A stretch of 64,000 nucleotides of DNA, taken from assembly GCF_003259185.1 (NCBI RefSeq), contig NZ_QGMP01000002.1, forward strand, positions 186,001 to 250,000. Direction: 5' to 3'. The translations under genes and the position numbers were made by a program. Of the stretch, positions 56,409 through 64,000 are shown in pieces. The notes beneath the pieces were generated by a model. It was not told the DNA's origin, made no database searches, and saw only the letters and a program-made list of their open reading frames with translations. The stretch is from Isoalcanivorax indicus. GTDB taxonomy: Bacteria; Pseudomonadota; Gammaproteobacteria; Pseudomonadales; Alcanivoracaceae. Positions within the stretch are counted from its first letter, which is position 1; each line of letters starts with the position of its first letter.

Positions 56409-57557
56409 TCAGGGCTGGTTGGCCCGCGGCCAGCGCAGGCGGAAACTGGTATAACGCCCCAGCCGCGAGCGGCATCGTATTTCTCCGCCCATGGCCTGCA
56501 TGGCGCGGCGACAGAACGCCAGGCCGATACCGGTGCCCACCATGCGGGTGGTATAGAAATCATCGAAGATGCGCGGCAGTACCTCCGGCGCGATGCCGCT
56601 GCCGTTGTCGGTAAAGGTCAGGCTGGCGCCGCAGGAGGTCTGGCGCAGGCTGATGCGCAGGTGTGCGCTGTCATGGTTTGCCAATGCCTGGCAGGCATTC
56701 TTGATCAGGTTATACAGCACGAACACCAGCAACACGTCGGAACCGTAGAAGCGACAATGCGGGTCATCGTGCAGTGTGACGCGTGCCGCCATGCCGGGCT
56801 CGAACGGGTAATGCGCCAGGGCTTCGCGGACGCAGTCACCGGCGTGCTGCATGGCAAAGCTGGCGGTATCAAACGCTTCGGTATTGGCTGAGGCCAGCAG
56901 CATGTCGATAACCAGATTGGAGCGGTCCACTTCGTCGCGAATTACGTCCAGGCTGTTGCCCAGCGCGTGCACGCGGCCGGGTCGCGTGCTGCCGAGGGTG
57001 CCTGAGGCCAGAGCGTCGCGGTACAGGGCCATCAACATGGGCCAGTGTTCGGCGATGGCTTCCGCGCGCAAGCGGATGGTGGCCAGCGGTGTGCGCATTT
57101 CGTGGGCAATGCTGCTGGCCAGAGAGATCAGGGTCTGTCGCTTGCCTTCCAGCAAGGCGAGTTCCTGCTGACGTTCACGATAGGTGCGCAGGGCGTCACG
57201 CAGATGCTGGCGCAGGGTCTCCAGTTCCCAGGGCTTCAGGATATAGCCGGTGACGCCGCCTTCATTGACGGCGACGAGTGCCTGGCTGACCTGCGCATGG
57301 GAGGTGGTCAGCATGCGGATGGCTTGCGGCCGTTGCTGGCGTGCCCAACTGAGGACATCGACGCCGGTGCCGTCAGGCAGATAATGGTCGGCCAGCACCA
57401 CGGCAATGCCGCTGCCTTCGTTTTCCAGCAGCTGCAGGGCTTCAGCCAGTGTGCCGGCGGTGATCAGATCAAACTCTCCATAGGTATGACGAAACAGTCG
57501 CTGGATCGCGGGTTCGTCCTCCACCAGCAGAATCCTTGCCGGTTGTTCCTGGTTCAT
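56409..57557 (-). CDS. Receiver-histidine kinase fusion (receiver first)
   Basis: This 382-residue soluble protein has a receiver at residues 8-125: acidic pair in LVEDEP, Asp57 in VLADHYLPDGTGVDVLSW, Lys in YILKPWELETL. It is followed by a kinase: His152 in SIAHEMRTPLATIRLRAEAIA, N box NLIKNACQAL, G1 DNGSGIAP, G2 GTGIGLAFCRRAMQAMGG. This last motif and FDDFYTTRMVGTGIGLAFC resemble the CqsS/LqsS group of quorum-sensing kinases. It overlaps the upstream kinase stop by ATGA. Confidence 0.88.
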   Translation of the reverse strand: MNQEQPARILLVEDEPAIQRLFRHTYGEFDLITAGTLAEALQLLENEGSGIAVVLADHYLPDGTGVDVLSWARQQRPQAIRMLTTSHAQVSQALVAVNEGGVTGYILKPWELETLRQHLRDALRTYRERQQELALLEGKRQTLISLASSIAHEMRTPLATIRLRAEAIAEHWPMLMALYRDALASGTLGSTRPGRVHALGNSLDVIRDEVDRSNLVIDMLLASANTEAFDTASFAMQHAGDCVREALAHYPFEPGMAARVTLHDDPHCRFYGSDVLLVFVLYNLIKNACQALANHDSAHLRISLRQTSCGASLTFTDNGSGIAPEVLPRIFDDFYTTRMVGTGIGLAFCRRAMQAMGGEIRCRSRLGRYTSFRLRWPRANQP

Positions 57558-59623
57558 GGGGCCTCCGGGGTGCCGTTGAGCAGGGTGTTGAGGGCAGGCA
57601 GACGGATCTCGACCCGGGTGCCCGTTCCCGGTGTGCTGTCCAGGCGCACCTGGCCCTTGTGTTCGGCGGCGATGCGGCGCATGACTTTCAGCCCCAGCCC
57701 GCTGCCGCCAGCCTTGGTGGACTCCAGTGGCAGGCTAAGGCGCTGTTGCTGGGCCACGCTGATGCCGACGCCGGTGTCGGCCACCACCAGGCTGATCGTG
57801 TCCGTGTCGTCCAGCAGACGTGTCTGCAGGGTGATGGTATTGGGACGTGCCGGATCGGTGGCTTCGGCGGCATTCTTGAGCAGGTTCACGCAGAGGATCA
57901 ACAGATCATCGGCGTCGCCACTGAGCATCGGTTTGCGTGTATCCAGATCCAGCACCAGTTGAGCCTGGCGCTGCGGGAACAGCCTCACGGCGGCTTGTAC
58001 AACGCCGTTGAGGGATACCGGCCTGTCGCTACGCTGACGATCATCGTGCAGTACCCGCACCATGCGTTCGAGCAAGGCGAACAGGCGCCGGCACTGGGTC
58101 AACACTTCACTGCGCAGCGCCTCGCTGTCCATGTCCGATTGTGCATACATGTGCATGATGCTGATCGGCGCCTTGAGTTCATGCTGGTATTCGTTCATCA
58201 GTGCCATCAGCGACGCCGTTTTACCGGCGCGCGCAAGCCCGGCGGAGACGCGGCCGTAAGCCTGTACCTTGTCAAACGCCAGAGCCAGCTGTGCAGGGAG
58301 CAGCTCAAGCAGATCCAGATCCGTGTGCGTGTAGTGAGGGAATCCATCCTGACGCCCGATCAGTACCAGTGCCAACGGCGCACCGTCAGTGCTGACACGC
58401 AAGGCGCAGCGCGCTTCATGGGCTTCCAGCAAGCGTCGCCCGTTGCTGCTCAGCTCACGAAAGTAACCGATGGGTTGTGTGGCAAGATCGGTCACCAGTG
58501 AATGATCGGCCGGCAGCGGTTCGGCATGACTGGCTTCGCCCTTGCGCGTGTCCCAGCGCAGAAAATGGCCCGTCGCGGGATCCATGTCGCCACGCAGCAG
58601 CCCGGCGCGCACGTACAGATGCACGGGTGCCATGCGGGCATCGTTGCGCAGCACTTCCTCCAGCGCTCGCGCGAGGGCCTCCAGCGTGATCGGCTGGTTC
58701 AGTGCGTGGCTCAGGGATTGCACCACGTCGGCATAGCGATAAAGGTGCCGGTCGCCGTGCATGAGTCGGTCCGGCAGGCTCTGCAGATAGCGGCGCAATG
58801 GCGCGTAACTTTCGCAGACCAGCACCAGCCAGACGATGCCCACGAGGGCATAGGTCATGAGTCCGGCTTGAGGCCAGTAGCGTTGCAGCGTCACCAGCGC
58901 GCCGGTATACAGCAACGCGAACAGCGCGAGCGTCATCAGGCGTGCCAGCCCCTGGCTGATCACCACCGACACATCCATCAACTGATAGCGCACGGTGGCC
59001 AATGTCAGCAGGCCCAGGCTGATGAAAATCAGGAAAACGCCCGGCGGGTAGAATTCCAGGCCGTAATTGCACAGATAGTCGACCGCCGCAAACAGATAGA
59101 TAAACAGGCTGGCCATGCAGTAGCGCAAGCGAATGCGCTGGCGCGGCGGCGCATCACGTTGCGCCTGCCAGGTGATGTAGAGCCCACGCAACACCACGAC
59201 ACAGGTCTGCAACACATGCAGAGGATGCAGCACTCCCGCCTGTGGGTAACGGCCGAAGAAATAATCGTAGGTGCCGGCAACGATCCAGGGTGTCGTCAGC
59301 AGCAGGACAGCGAGCACACTGCACAAGGCGTACGACAGCAGAACCAGTCGGCGTTCCTGATGCGTTTCCGTGATTTCAACGAGGAAGTGGTAGAGCGTGG
59401 TCGGCAAGAAAAGAATCATCAGGTAGCCGACATGGGAGAGTATCAAGGCGCTATCGGGATCCTCGACACGAAAAAGCACGGCCCAGGTCGCTTGCCAGGA
59501 AAATGTGGTGAAACACAACAGGAAAAAACTCAGCGTGACACGAGTACGCCCGCGTTGCTTCAGCACATACAGGCCATAACCCAGAAAAAGCACGGCAATG
59601 ATGGCTGGAAAAAACGAATACAC
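57554..59623 (-). CDS. Membrane sensor histidine kinase: 7TM-like sensor, GAF, kinase
   Basis: In this 689-residue protein, eight or nine hydrophobic segments fill residues 1-275 (the first is SFFPAIIAVLFLGYGLYVL), like the 7TM sensor of ligand-binding kinases. A GAF-like region covers about 300-455. The kinase core has His481 in NEYQHELKAPISIM (an H box with Lys-Ala in place of Arg/Asn-Thr), NLLKNAAEAT, DTGVGISV and GGSGLGLKVMRRI. A plausible detector of a hydrophobic signal or membrane state. It is the first gene of a leftward pair with the receiver-kinase protein. Two palindromes lie in its promoter region. Confidence 0.88.
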   Translation of the reverse strand: MYSFFPAIIAVLFLGYGLYVLKQRGRTRVTLSFFLLCFTTFSWQATWAVLFRVEDPDSALILSHVGYLMILFLPTTLYHFLVEITETHQERRLVLLSYALCSVLAVLLLTTPWIVAGTYDYFFGRYPQAGVLHPLHVLQTCVVVLRGLYITWQAQRDAPPRQRIRLRYCMASLFIYLFAAVDYLCNYGLEFYPPGVFLIFISLGLLTLATVRYQLMDVSVVISQGLARLMTLALFALLYTGALVTLQRYWPQAGLMTYALVGIVWLVLVCESYAPLRRYLQSLPDRLMHGDRHLYRYADVVQSLSHALNQPITLEALARALEEVLRNDARMAPVHLYVRAGLLRGDMDPATGHFLRWDTRKGEASHAEPLPADHSLVTDLATQPIGYFRELSSNGRRLLEAHEARCALRVSTDGAPLALVLIGRQDGFPHYTHTDLDLLELLPAQLALAFDKVQAYGRVSAGLARAGKTASLMALMNEYQHELKAPISIMHMYAQSDMDSEALRSEVLTQCRRLFALLERMVRVLHDDRQRSDRPVSLNGVVQAAVRLFPQRQAQLVLDLDTRKPMLSGDADDLLILCVNLLKNAAEATDPARPNTITLQTRLLDDTDTISLVVADTGVGISVAQQQRLSLPLESTKAGGSGLGLKVMRRIAAEHKGQVRLDSTPGTGTRVEIRLPALNTLLNGTPEAP

Positions 59624-59701
59624 CGGGTGAAGGCTCCCTGCTGGTAAGGCACATGAGTGCTCAGGATAGACCTTTCAGACGGCTAAAAACACAATAACGG
59701 A

Positions 59702-59720
59702 TGGTGGCAAAATGCCACCA
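59702..59720. promoter_or_regulatory. TGGTGGCA-AAA-TGCCACCA palindrome upstream of the 7TM kinase
   Basis: A perfect 8-bp dyad with a 3-bp centre, centred 88 bp before the kinase start codon. It shares the TGGCA-N3-TGCCA core with the sites at 55719 and 59749. Confidence 0.6.
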
Positions 59721-59748
59721 CGAAAGAAAATCGGACGCAAAAAAAGGG

Positions 59749-59765
59749 GATGGCATTTTGCCATC
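59749..59765. promoter_or_regulatory. GATGGCA-TTT-TGCCATC palindrome upstream of the 7TM kinase
   Basis: A perfect 7-bp dyad centred 46 bp from its neighbour at 59702-59720, just after the stop of the small gene at 59772. Third copy of the shared core; the pair may bind one regulator cooperatively. Confidence 0.6.
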
Positions 59766-59771
59766 ATGAAT

Positions 59772-60065
59772 TCAGTGCCCGAGCAGGCGCCGCAACCACG
59801 GCAGTCGCTGCTGGCGACGGCTGCGTGCCAGATCAAACTGCGCCGCACCCAGGGCTTTGTGCAGCTGTCCCGGTGTGGGCGCGAAGCCGTATTTGAGACG
59901 CCAGGTTCTCTCTGCCTGGCGAATCAGTGCCAGGCAGAGAAAATCATACGGATTCATGGCGTCATAGCTGAGCGGTTGCTGTTCCCAGTCCGCGTCAACG
60001 CCAGCGGCCTCCAGCGCATCGCGGAACCATCGGATCAGGGCTGCTTCGCTGTAAGGATTGTCCAT
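59772..60065 (-). CDS. Hypothetical protein, 97 residues
   Basis: I do not recognise this protein. It starts MDNPYSEAALIRWFRDALEA and ends with a strongly basic stretch (RSRRQQRLPWLRRLLGH) that could bind nucleic acid or membranes. The composition is plausible for a real small soluble protein, with codon use like its neighbours. It lies about 40 nt downstream of rapA on the same strand and may be cotranscribed with it. The kinase palindrome follows its stop. Confidence 0.6.
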   Translation of the reverse strand: MDNPYSEAALIRWFRDALEAAGVDADWEQQPLSYDAMNPYDFLCLALIRQAERTWRLKYGFAPTPGQLHKALGAAQFDLARSRRQQRLPWLRRLLGH

Positions 60066-60104
60066 CTGCCTATCCTGATGTGGCGCACGTCAGGGAAGGG
60101 TGAG

Positions 60105-62993
60105 CTACTCGCCAGCCACGATCACCCGCACCGCCGCCAGTTCACAGCGCGCCTCGCCGATATGCCGGGCCAACTGCCGGGTCTGCTCGTCGATGAAATC
60201 GATTTCGTCCTGACGAATGGCCGGGTTCTTTTCACGCAGGCGCAGCAGGCGGTCGCGCTCGTGGGTCTGGTGAGCGTGCATGCGCGCCAGCGCCTCGTCG
60301 ATCAGGGTGCTGGCGCTGGCTTCGCGACGGACCAGGTCTTCATCCAGCAACCGGGCCAGCAGGGCCTGCTGGCTTTCAACGATCTTGCGCGCCAGCGGTT
60401 TGTCCAACTTGTGGCATTGCTTGTCCAGCCCGCCGTGGCTGATGGCCTGGCTCAGGTCGCGCCCCTGAGCGTCGATCAGGCCGCGCATGATGGTGCTGGG
60501 CAGGAACCGGTTGGCCTGCAGGGCACGAGGTGCCACACAGCTGAGGCGATAAAACACTTCCACCAGCAAGGTGCCGGGTTTGACCTTGCGGTTACGCAGT
60601 AGCGCGACACAGGCCTTGCCCTTGTCTTCCCCCAGTACCATCTCCAGCGTGCCGGTGACCATGGGGTGCTCCCAGGTCAGGAACTGGATGTCATCGCGCG
60701 CCAGCGCGGTGCGCCGGTCGCTGGTCACGGTGGTGCCTTCCTCCGGCAGACGCGGGAAGGGGCCGACCATGTGGGCGCCGGGCTTGAGGATGATGGTCTC
60801 GGCGGAATGTTCTTCCACGTCGACACCGTAACGCTCGAATGCGGCCTCCATGAACCCGGCGGGGGAGTCGGCATCGGCGGCGGCCACATCGGCGATCAGG
60901 CGCTCGGCGCGCACCGGATCATGGGCGCCGAGTTCCAGTAGCCGGTCGCGTCCCGCTTCCATGCGCGCCAGCAGCTCGCGGGTGACGGTCTGCGTGGTCT
61001 CGATCAGGTCGTCAACCAAGGTGCTGTCTTGCGGTGTCGCCAGGGCCTGATCCAGCAGGTTGGCGGTCTCGGCCAGAATCTGCGGCCCCGCCGGGTTGGT
61101 GCGCGTGAAGGCGTGCATGCCCTCGTCATACCAGCGGAACAGGACTTCCTGAGCGTGGCCACGGAAGTAGGGGACGTGAATCCGGATATCCTGCTGCTGG
61201 CCGATGCGGTCCAGCCGCCCGATGCGTTGTTCCAGCAGGTCCGGATTGCGCGGCAGGTCCATCAGCACCAGCTGATGGGCAAACTGGAAGTTGCGGCCTT
61301 CGCTGCCGATTTCGGAACAGATCAGGGCCTGGGCGCCGTCCTCCAGGTCCGCGAAGTAGGCGGCGGCACGGTCGCGGCTGATCAAATCCATGTCTTCATG
61401 GAACACCGACACGTTCATGCCCAGCTTGTAGCCGCACCAGGCGTGCAGGTCGATGGCGGTCTCGCGGCGGGCACAGATGATCAGGACCTTCTGGTCGCGC
61501 TGCTGGCGCAGGAAGTCGGCCAGCCAGGTGACGCGGCTGTCCTCGGCACACCAGCTGTCATCGGCGTAGCCACTTTCCGGATGCAGGCAGTCATCGGGGT
61601 CCATGTGGGCCGCCTCTACCGGGCCGTACTGTGCGGGCCAGGGCAGGGGGATGCCGGTCACCTGCCGGGCCGGAAATCCGGACACCGTCTTGCGGGTATT
61701 GCGGAACATCACTCGGCTGGTGCCACTGCGGTCGAGCAGTTCGCGCAGCAGGGCGTCACGGTTATCTTCCTCGATGCGTAGGTCCGGCAGGTAGCGCGCG
61801 GCGTCCTGTCGCAGGGCATCGTCCCAGCGGGGCTCGTCATGCAGGCGTCCGGCCACGGCTGCCACAGCCTGCCAGTGTTGCTGTTCTTCCAGAAAGTCCG
61901 CCAGAGAATGGAAGCGGTCCGGGTCGAGCAGGCGCAGGCGGGCAAAGTGGCTCTCCTGGCCGAGCTGTTCTGGCGTTGCGGTGAGCAGCAACAGGCCCCG
62001 GGCGGCAGCGGCGAGTCGCTCGACCCGCAGATAGCCCTCGCTGGCCTGTGCTTCTGACCAGGTCAGGTGATGTGCTTCGTCCACCACCAGCAGATCCCAG
62101 TCGGCCGCCGCCAGGGCATCCATGTCGCAGGCTTCGAGGAAATCGGTGCTGCACAGGATCAACTGCTCGGACAGGAAGGGGTTGTCGGTAATGCCAGCGG
62201 GTGCGTCGTCGTCGGCGCCGCCGTTTTCCTCGGCGATGATCTGCGCCAGCATGTCACGCAGATCGCCCTCCGGTTGCAGTGCGGCCAGGCGCTCGCGGTC
62301 AAAGATGCTGAAATGCAGGTTGAAGCGGCGCACCATTTCCACGAACCACTGATGCACCAGCGGCGGGGGCACGACGATCAGGACGCGCTGCGCCCGATGG
62401 GTATGCAACTGCTGGTGGATGATCAGACCGGCTTCGATGGTCTTGCCCAGGCCGACTTCGTCAGCCAGCAGCACTCGCGGTGCGAAGCGTTGCGCCACGT
62501 CATCAGCGATGGACAGCTGGTGGCCGATCAGCTCGATGCGGGGGCCGCGCAGCCCCTGAACCGGGGATTGTTCTGCGGTGGACTCGGCGTTCAGCGCGGC
62601 GGCACGCAGGGCAAACCAGGCGTTGCTGTCGAGCTGCTTCGAGAACAGCCGGTCGGTGACGGCAGTCAGGGCCACCTGATAGCCCAGCTGGCTTTCCGGC
62701 AGTATGCGAGGCGCGTCGGGCTGGCCCACCGGCGTGACCTTGTACACCATCAGGCCATCGACCTCTTCGGCGGCCTGTACCAGCCAGGCTTCGCCGTCCG
62801 TGTTGTGCACCTGGTCGCCGGGGCCGAAGGTCATGCGCGACAAGGGCGCATTGTTCTTGGCATAGGTGCGTTCTTCCTCACAGGCGGGATAGAACACGGT
62901 TACCAGGCGATAATCAAGGTTGACGATGATGCCGAGCCCAAGCTCGGTTTCGGTTTCACTGAGCCAGCGCTGGCCTATGGCGAAGTCGGTCAT
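60105..62993 (-). CDS. rapA: RNA polymerase-associated ATPase RapA
   Basis: This 962-residue Swi2/Snf2 ATPase recycles RNA polymerase after transcription. The N-terminus FAIGQRWLSETETELGLGIIVNLDYRLVTVFYPACEEERTYAK is the RapA-specific tandem Tudor-like domain. ATPase motifs: ADEVGLGKTIEAGLI (Walker A), LLVVDEAHHL (motif II), LLTATPEQ (motif III), QRIGRLDRIGQ (motif VI). I chose ATG 62993 because the family starts here; the upstream extension to 63059 is Pro/Ala-rich filler. Length is close to the E. coli 968. Confidence 0.95.
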   Translation of the reverse strand: MTDFAIGQRWLSETETELGLGIIVNLDYRLVTVFYPACEEERTYAKNNAPLSRMTFGPGDQVHNTDGEAWLVQAAEEVDGLMVYKVTPVGQPDAPRILPESQLGYQVALTAVTDRLFSKQLDSNAWFALRAAALNAESTAEQSPVQGLRGPRIELIGHQLSIADDVAQRFAPRVLLADEVGLGKTIEAGLIIHQQLHTHRAQRVLIVVPPPLVHQWFVEMVRRFNLHFSIFDRERLAALQPEGDLRDMLAQIIAEENGGADDDAPAGITDNPFLSEQLILCSTDFLEACDMDALAAADWDLLVVDEAHHLTWSEAQASEGYLRVERLAAAARGLLLLTATPEQLGQESHFARLRLLDPDRFHSLADFLEEQQHWQAVAAVAGRLHDEPRWDDALRQDAARYLPDLRIEEDNRDALLRELLDRSGTSRVMFRNTRKTVSGFPARQVTGIPLPWPAQYGPVEAAHMDPDDCLHPESGYADDSWCAEDSRVTWLADFLRQQRDQKVLIICARRETAIDLHAWCGYKLGMNVSVFHEDMDLISRDRAAAYFADLEDGAQALICSEIGSEGRNFQFAHQLVLMDLPRNPDLLEQRIGRLDRIGQQQDIRIHVPYFRGHAQEVLFRWYDEGMHAFTRTNPAGPQILAETANLLDQALATPQDSTLVDDLIETTQTVTRELLARMEAGRDRLLELGAHDPVRAERLIADVAAADADSPAGFMEAAFERYGVDVEEHSAETIILKPGAHMVGPFPRLPEEGTTVTSDRRTALARDDIQFLTWEHPMVTGTLEMVLGEDKGKACVALLRNRKVKPGTLLVEVFYRLSCVAPRALQANRFLPSTIMRGLIDAQGRDLSQAISHGGLDKQCHKLDKPLARKIVESQQALLARLLDEDLVRREASASTLIDEALARMHAHQTHERDRLLRLREKNPAIRQDEIDFIDEQTRQLARHIGEARCELAAVRVIVAGE

Positions 62994-63132
62994 GGATTCG
63001 GAATCTGTCCCGGCTGCGGCCGCCGGCACAGGGCGCGACGGAGTGGGGTGCGGGTGCACGGCGGCGCCGGTGCACCGGATGAGCGGGCATTATACGGGGT
63101 TGTGGCCGCAGGCTGAACCGGCGTGAGCGGAA

Positions 63133-63519
63133 TCAGCGTTGACGTGGTCGCAGGGCGTCGCCCTCGAAATGGAGCGCATCCCAGCCATGGCGCATGAATG
63201 CACGGATATTGCCGTGATTCTGGCCATCCGGATCTGCCAGCACGTCGTCGCGATAATAGTGACCAAAACAGGCCAGCGTCTGCGCCGCCGGCAGGCGATG
63301 CAGGGCGGCAAAGGCAAACAGGCGGCAGGAGACCTCGTTGGTGCCCGCGGGGTTGACGAGCTGTTGCGGCCCGGCACCATTGGTAAAGGTGGTGGGGACA
63401 TACTCGTACCCGGCTTCGATAACGGCCAGCACGTCGGTCACGTGAACGCTTTCCGGCGCCTGTTGCAGACGTGCCAGCAGTTGCTGTTCGGTTTCCGTGA
63501 AGGGGGGGCTGCCGGTCAT
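63133..63519 (-). CDS. HopJ-like family protein
   Basis: This 128-residue protein has YEYVPTTFTNGAGPQQLVNPAGTNEVSCRLFAFAALHRL and TLACFGHYYRDDVLADPDGQNHGNIRAFMRHGWDAL, the HopJ type III effector family pattern. Free-living marine bacteria carry it without a type III system, so the effector name is probably misleading; it may serve in housekeeping. Its start overlaps the preceding membrane protein stop by ATGA. Confidence 0.88.
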   Translation of the reverse strand: MTGSPPFTETEQQLLARLQQAPESVHVTDVLAVIEAGYEYVPTTFTNGAGPQQLVNPAGTNEVSCRLFAFAALHRLPAAQTLACFGHYYRDDVLADPDGQNHGNIRAFMRHGWDALHFEGDALRPRQR

Positions 63520-63899
63520 TCTGTCATTCCATCGCGCGGCGCGGGCAGCAGCGGGTTACAGTTGCGAAGCACGACCCGACCCTCCAGCATTCTGCCGCGG
63601 GCGTACTCGCTGAAGATGCAGGTGTTGGTGTCCGGATCGTAGTTCTGTATCCAGAGGTGGTCATCTTTCCAGGTGGCGCCCATGTGATGTTGTCCGGCCG
63701 GTACGCTGATGGTCATGGTGCCGCCCCAGCGCTTGACGAACATCTGCTCAAGGTAGAAGTAGTACAGCAGCGTGCCGATGATCAGCACCACGGCACTGGC
63801 GATCAGCGCTGGCTTCCATCGGTTGAGGCGGGCGCCGAGCCCGAACAGGATCAGGAACAGCAGTGCGACGAGCAGCAACCAGTACAGATAGGTAATCAT
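63516..63899 (-). CDS. Small membrane protein with two N-terminal membrane segments
   Basis: In this 127-residue protein, residues 1-22 (MITYLYWLLLVALLFLILFGLG) and about 29-50 (PALIASAVVLIIGTLLYYFYL) span the membrane. The rest is a soluble region (TMTISVPAGQHHMGATWKDDHLWIQNYDPDTNTC) with two cysteines, probably beta-rich. I do not recognise the family. Coupled to the HopJ-like gene by ATGA. Confidence 0.65.
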   Translation of the reverse strand: MITYLYWLLLVALLFLILFGLGARLNRWKPALIASAVVLIIGTLLYYFYLEQMFVKRWGGTMTISVPAGQHHMGATWKDDHLWIQNYDPDTNTCIFSEYARGRMLEGRVVLRNCNPLLPAPRDGMTE

Positions 63900-64000
63900 G
63901 CCAACATTCCCTCGGGCAGGTAACGAATCATCATGACAGCAAGCATAACAGCAGGCTGGTGCGTGTACATGGTGCAGTGTGCGGATGGCACCTTTTACAC
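63900..64000. other. Right window edge, nothing supported
   Basis: About 100 bases; a short leftward frame ends by overlapping the start at 63899 but is too short and interrupted by a stop near 63996 to call. It may be the promoter region for the membrane protein. Confidence 0.4.

Noticed and set aside
63060..63132. N-terminal extension of rapA to 63059 and beyond
   Set aside because: The added 22 residues are Pro/Ala filler, whereas RapA proteins begin right before the GQRW motif.

Overview
The window looks like chromosomal DNA from a high-GC marine-type gammaproteobacterium. Gene content, the Pseudomonas-type parS sequence and an AlkK-like acyl-CoA ligase suggest the Alcanivorax/Pseudomonas neighbourhood; the genus is an inference. 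It spans the chromosomal replication origin. gyrB-recF-dnaN-dnaA are read leftward from about 33.1 kb, oriC lies at 33.08-33.58 kb, and rpmH-rnpA-yidC-mnmE are read rightward. I saw no tRNA, rRNA, IS element, prophage or CRISPR array.

0-13 kb: The left edge holds a leftward ABC transporter operon (permease cut by the window edge, then a substrate-binding protein) headed by a recognisable guanidine-I (ykkC) riboswitch, so the likely substrate is guanidine. Next come HMG-CoA lyase, an AraC regulator, two small membrane or secreted proteins, and a TetR gene translationally coupled to an LplT-like/PlsC fusion transporter. TetR faces a DUF4197 lipoprotein across a perfect 23-bp inverted repeat. 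Then follow tag, glyQS, a PlsC-like acyltransferase and an H-NS family protein.

13-27 kb: A leftward cluster encodes six surface or secreted proteins: five DUF11-type proteins and one 1826-residue protein joining DUF11, a carboxypeptidase-regulatory-like domain, an internal OmpA-like domain and a C-terminal beta-barrel. It is headed by an orphan OmpR-type response regulator. This is the best candidate for an undescribed surface assembly or export system in the window.

27-38 kb: Origin region. Two perfect parS sites lie inside recF. yidD is absent between rnpA and yidC, and mnmE is not followed by mnmG-rsmG-parAB.

38-53 kb: Peroxiredoxin, a small zinc-ribbon protein, fumC, an AlkK-like ligase, a CBS-domain histidine kinase coupled to a tandem-receiver protein, a YgjP-like metalloprotease, a MacB/HlyD-type export system (ATPase, FtsX permease, adaptor), gdhA, a long inverted repeat, htpG and pdxH.

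53-64 kb: A COG3650 lipoprotein, an AsmA-like protein, a DUF2750 protein, a hotdog-fold protein converging on a leftward pair of kinases (7TM-GAF kinase and receiver-kinase fusion), a small unknown protein, rapA, a HopJ-like protein and a small membrane protein. Matching palindromes (TGGCA-N3-TGCCA) sit upstream of both the hotdog gene and the kinase pair, which suggests one regulon and possibly a signal-producing and signal-sensing module.
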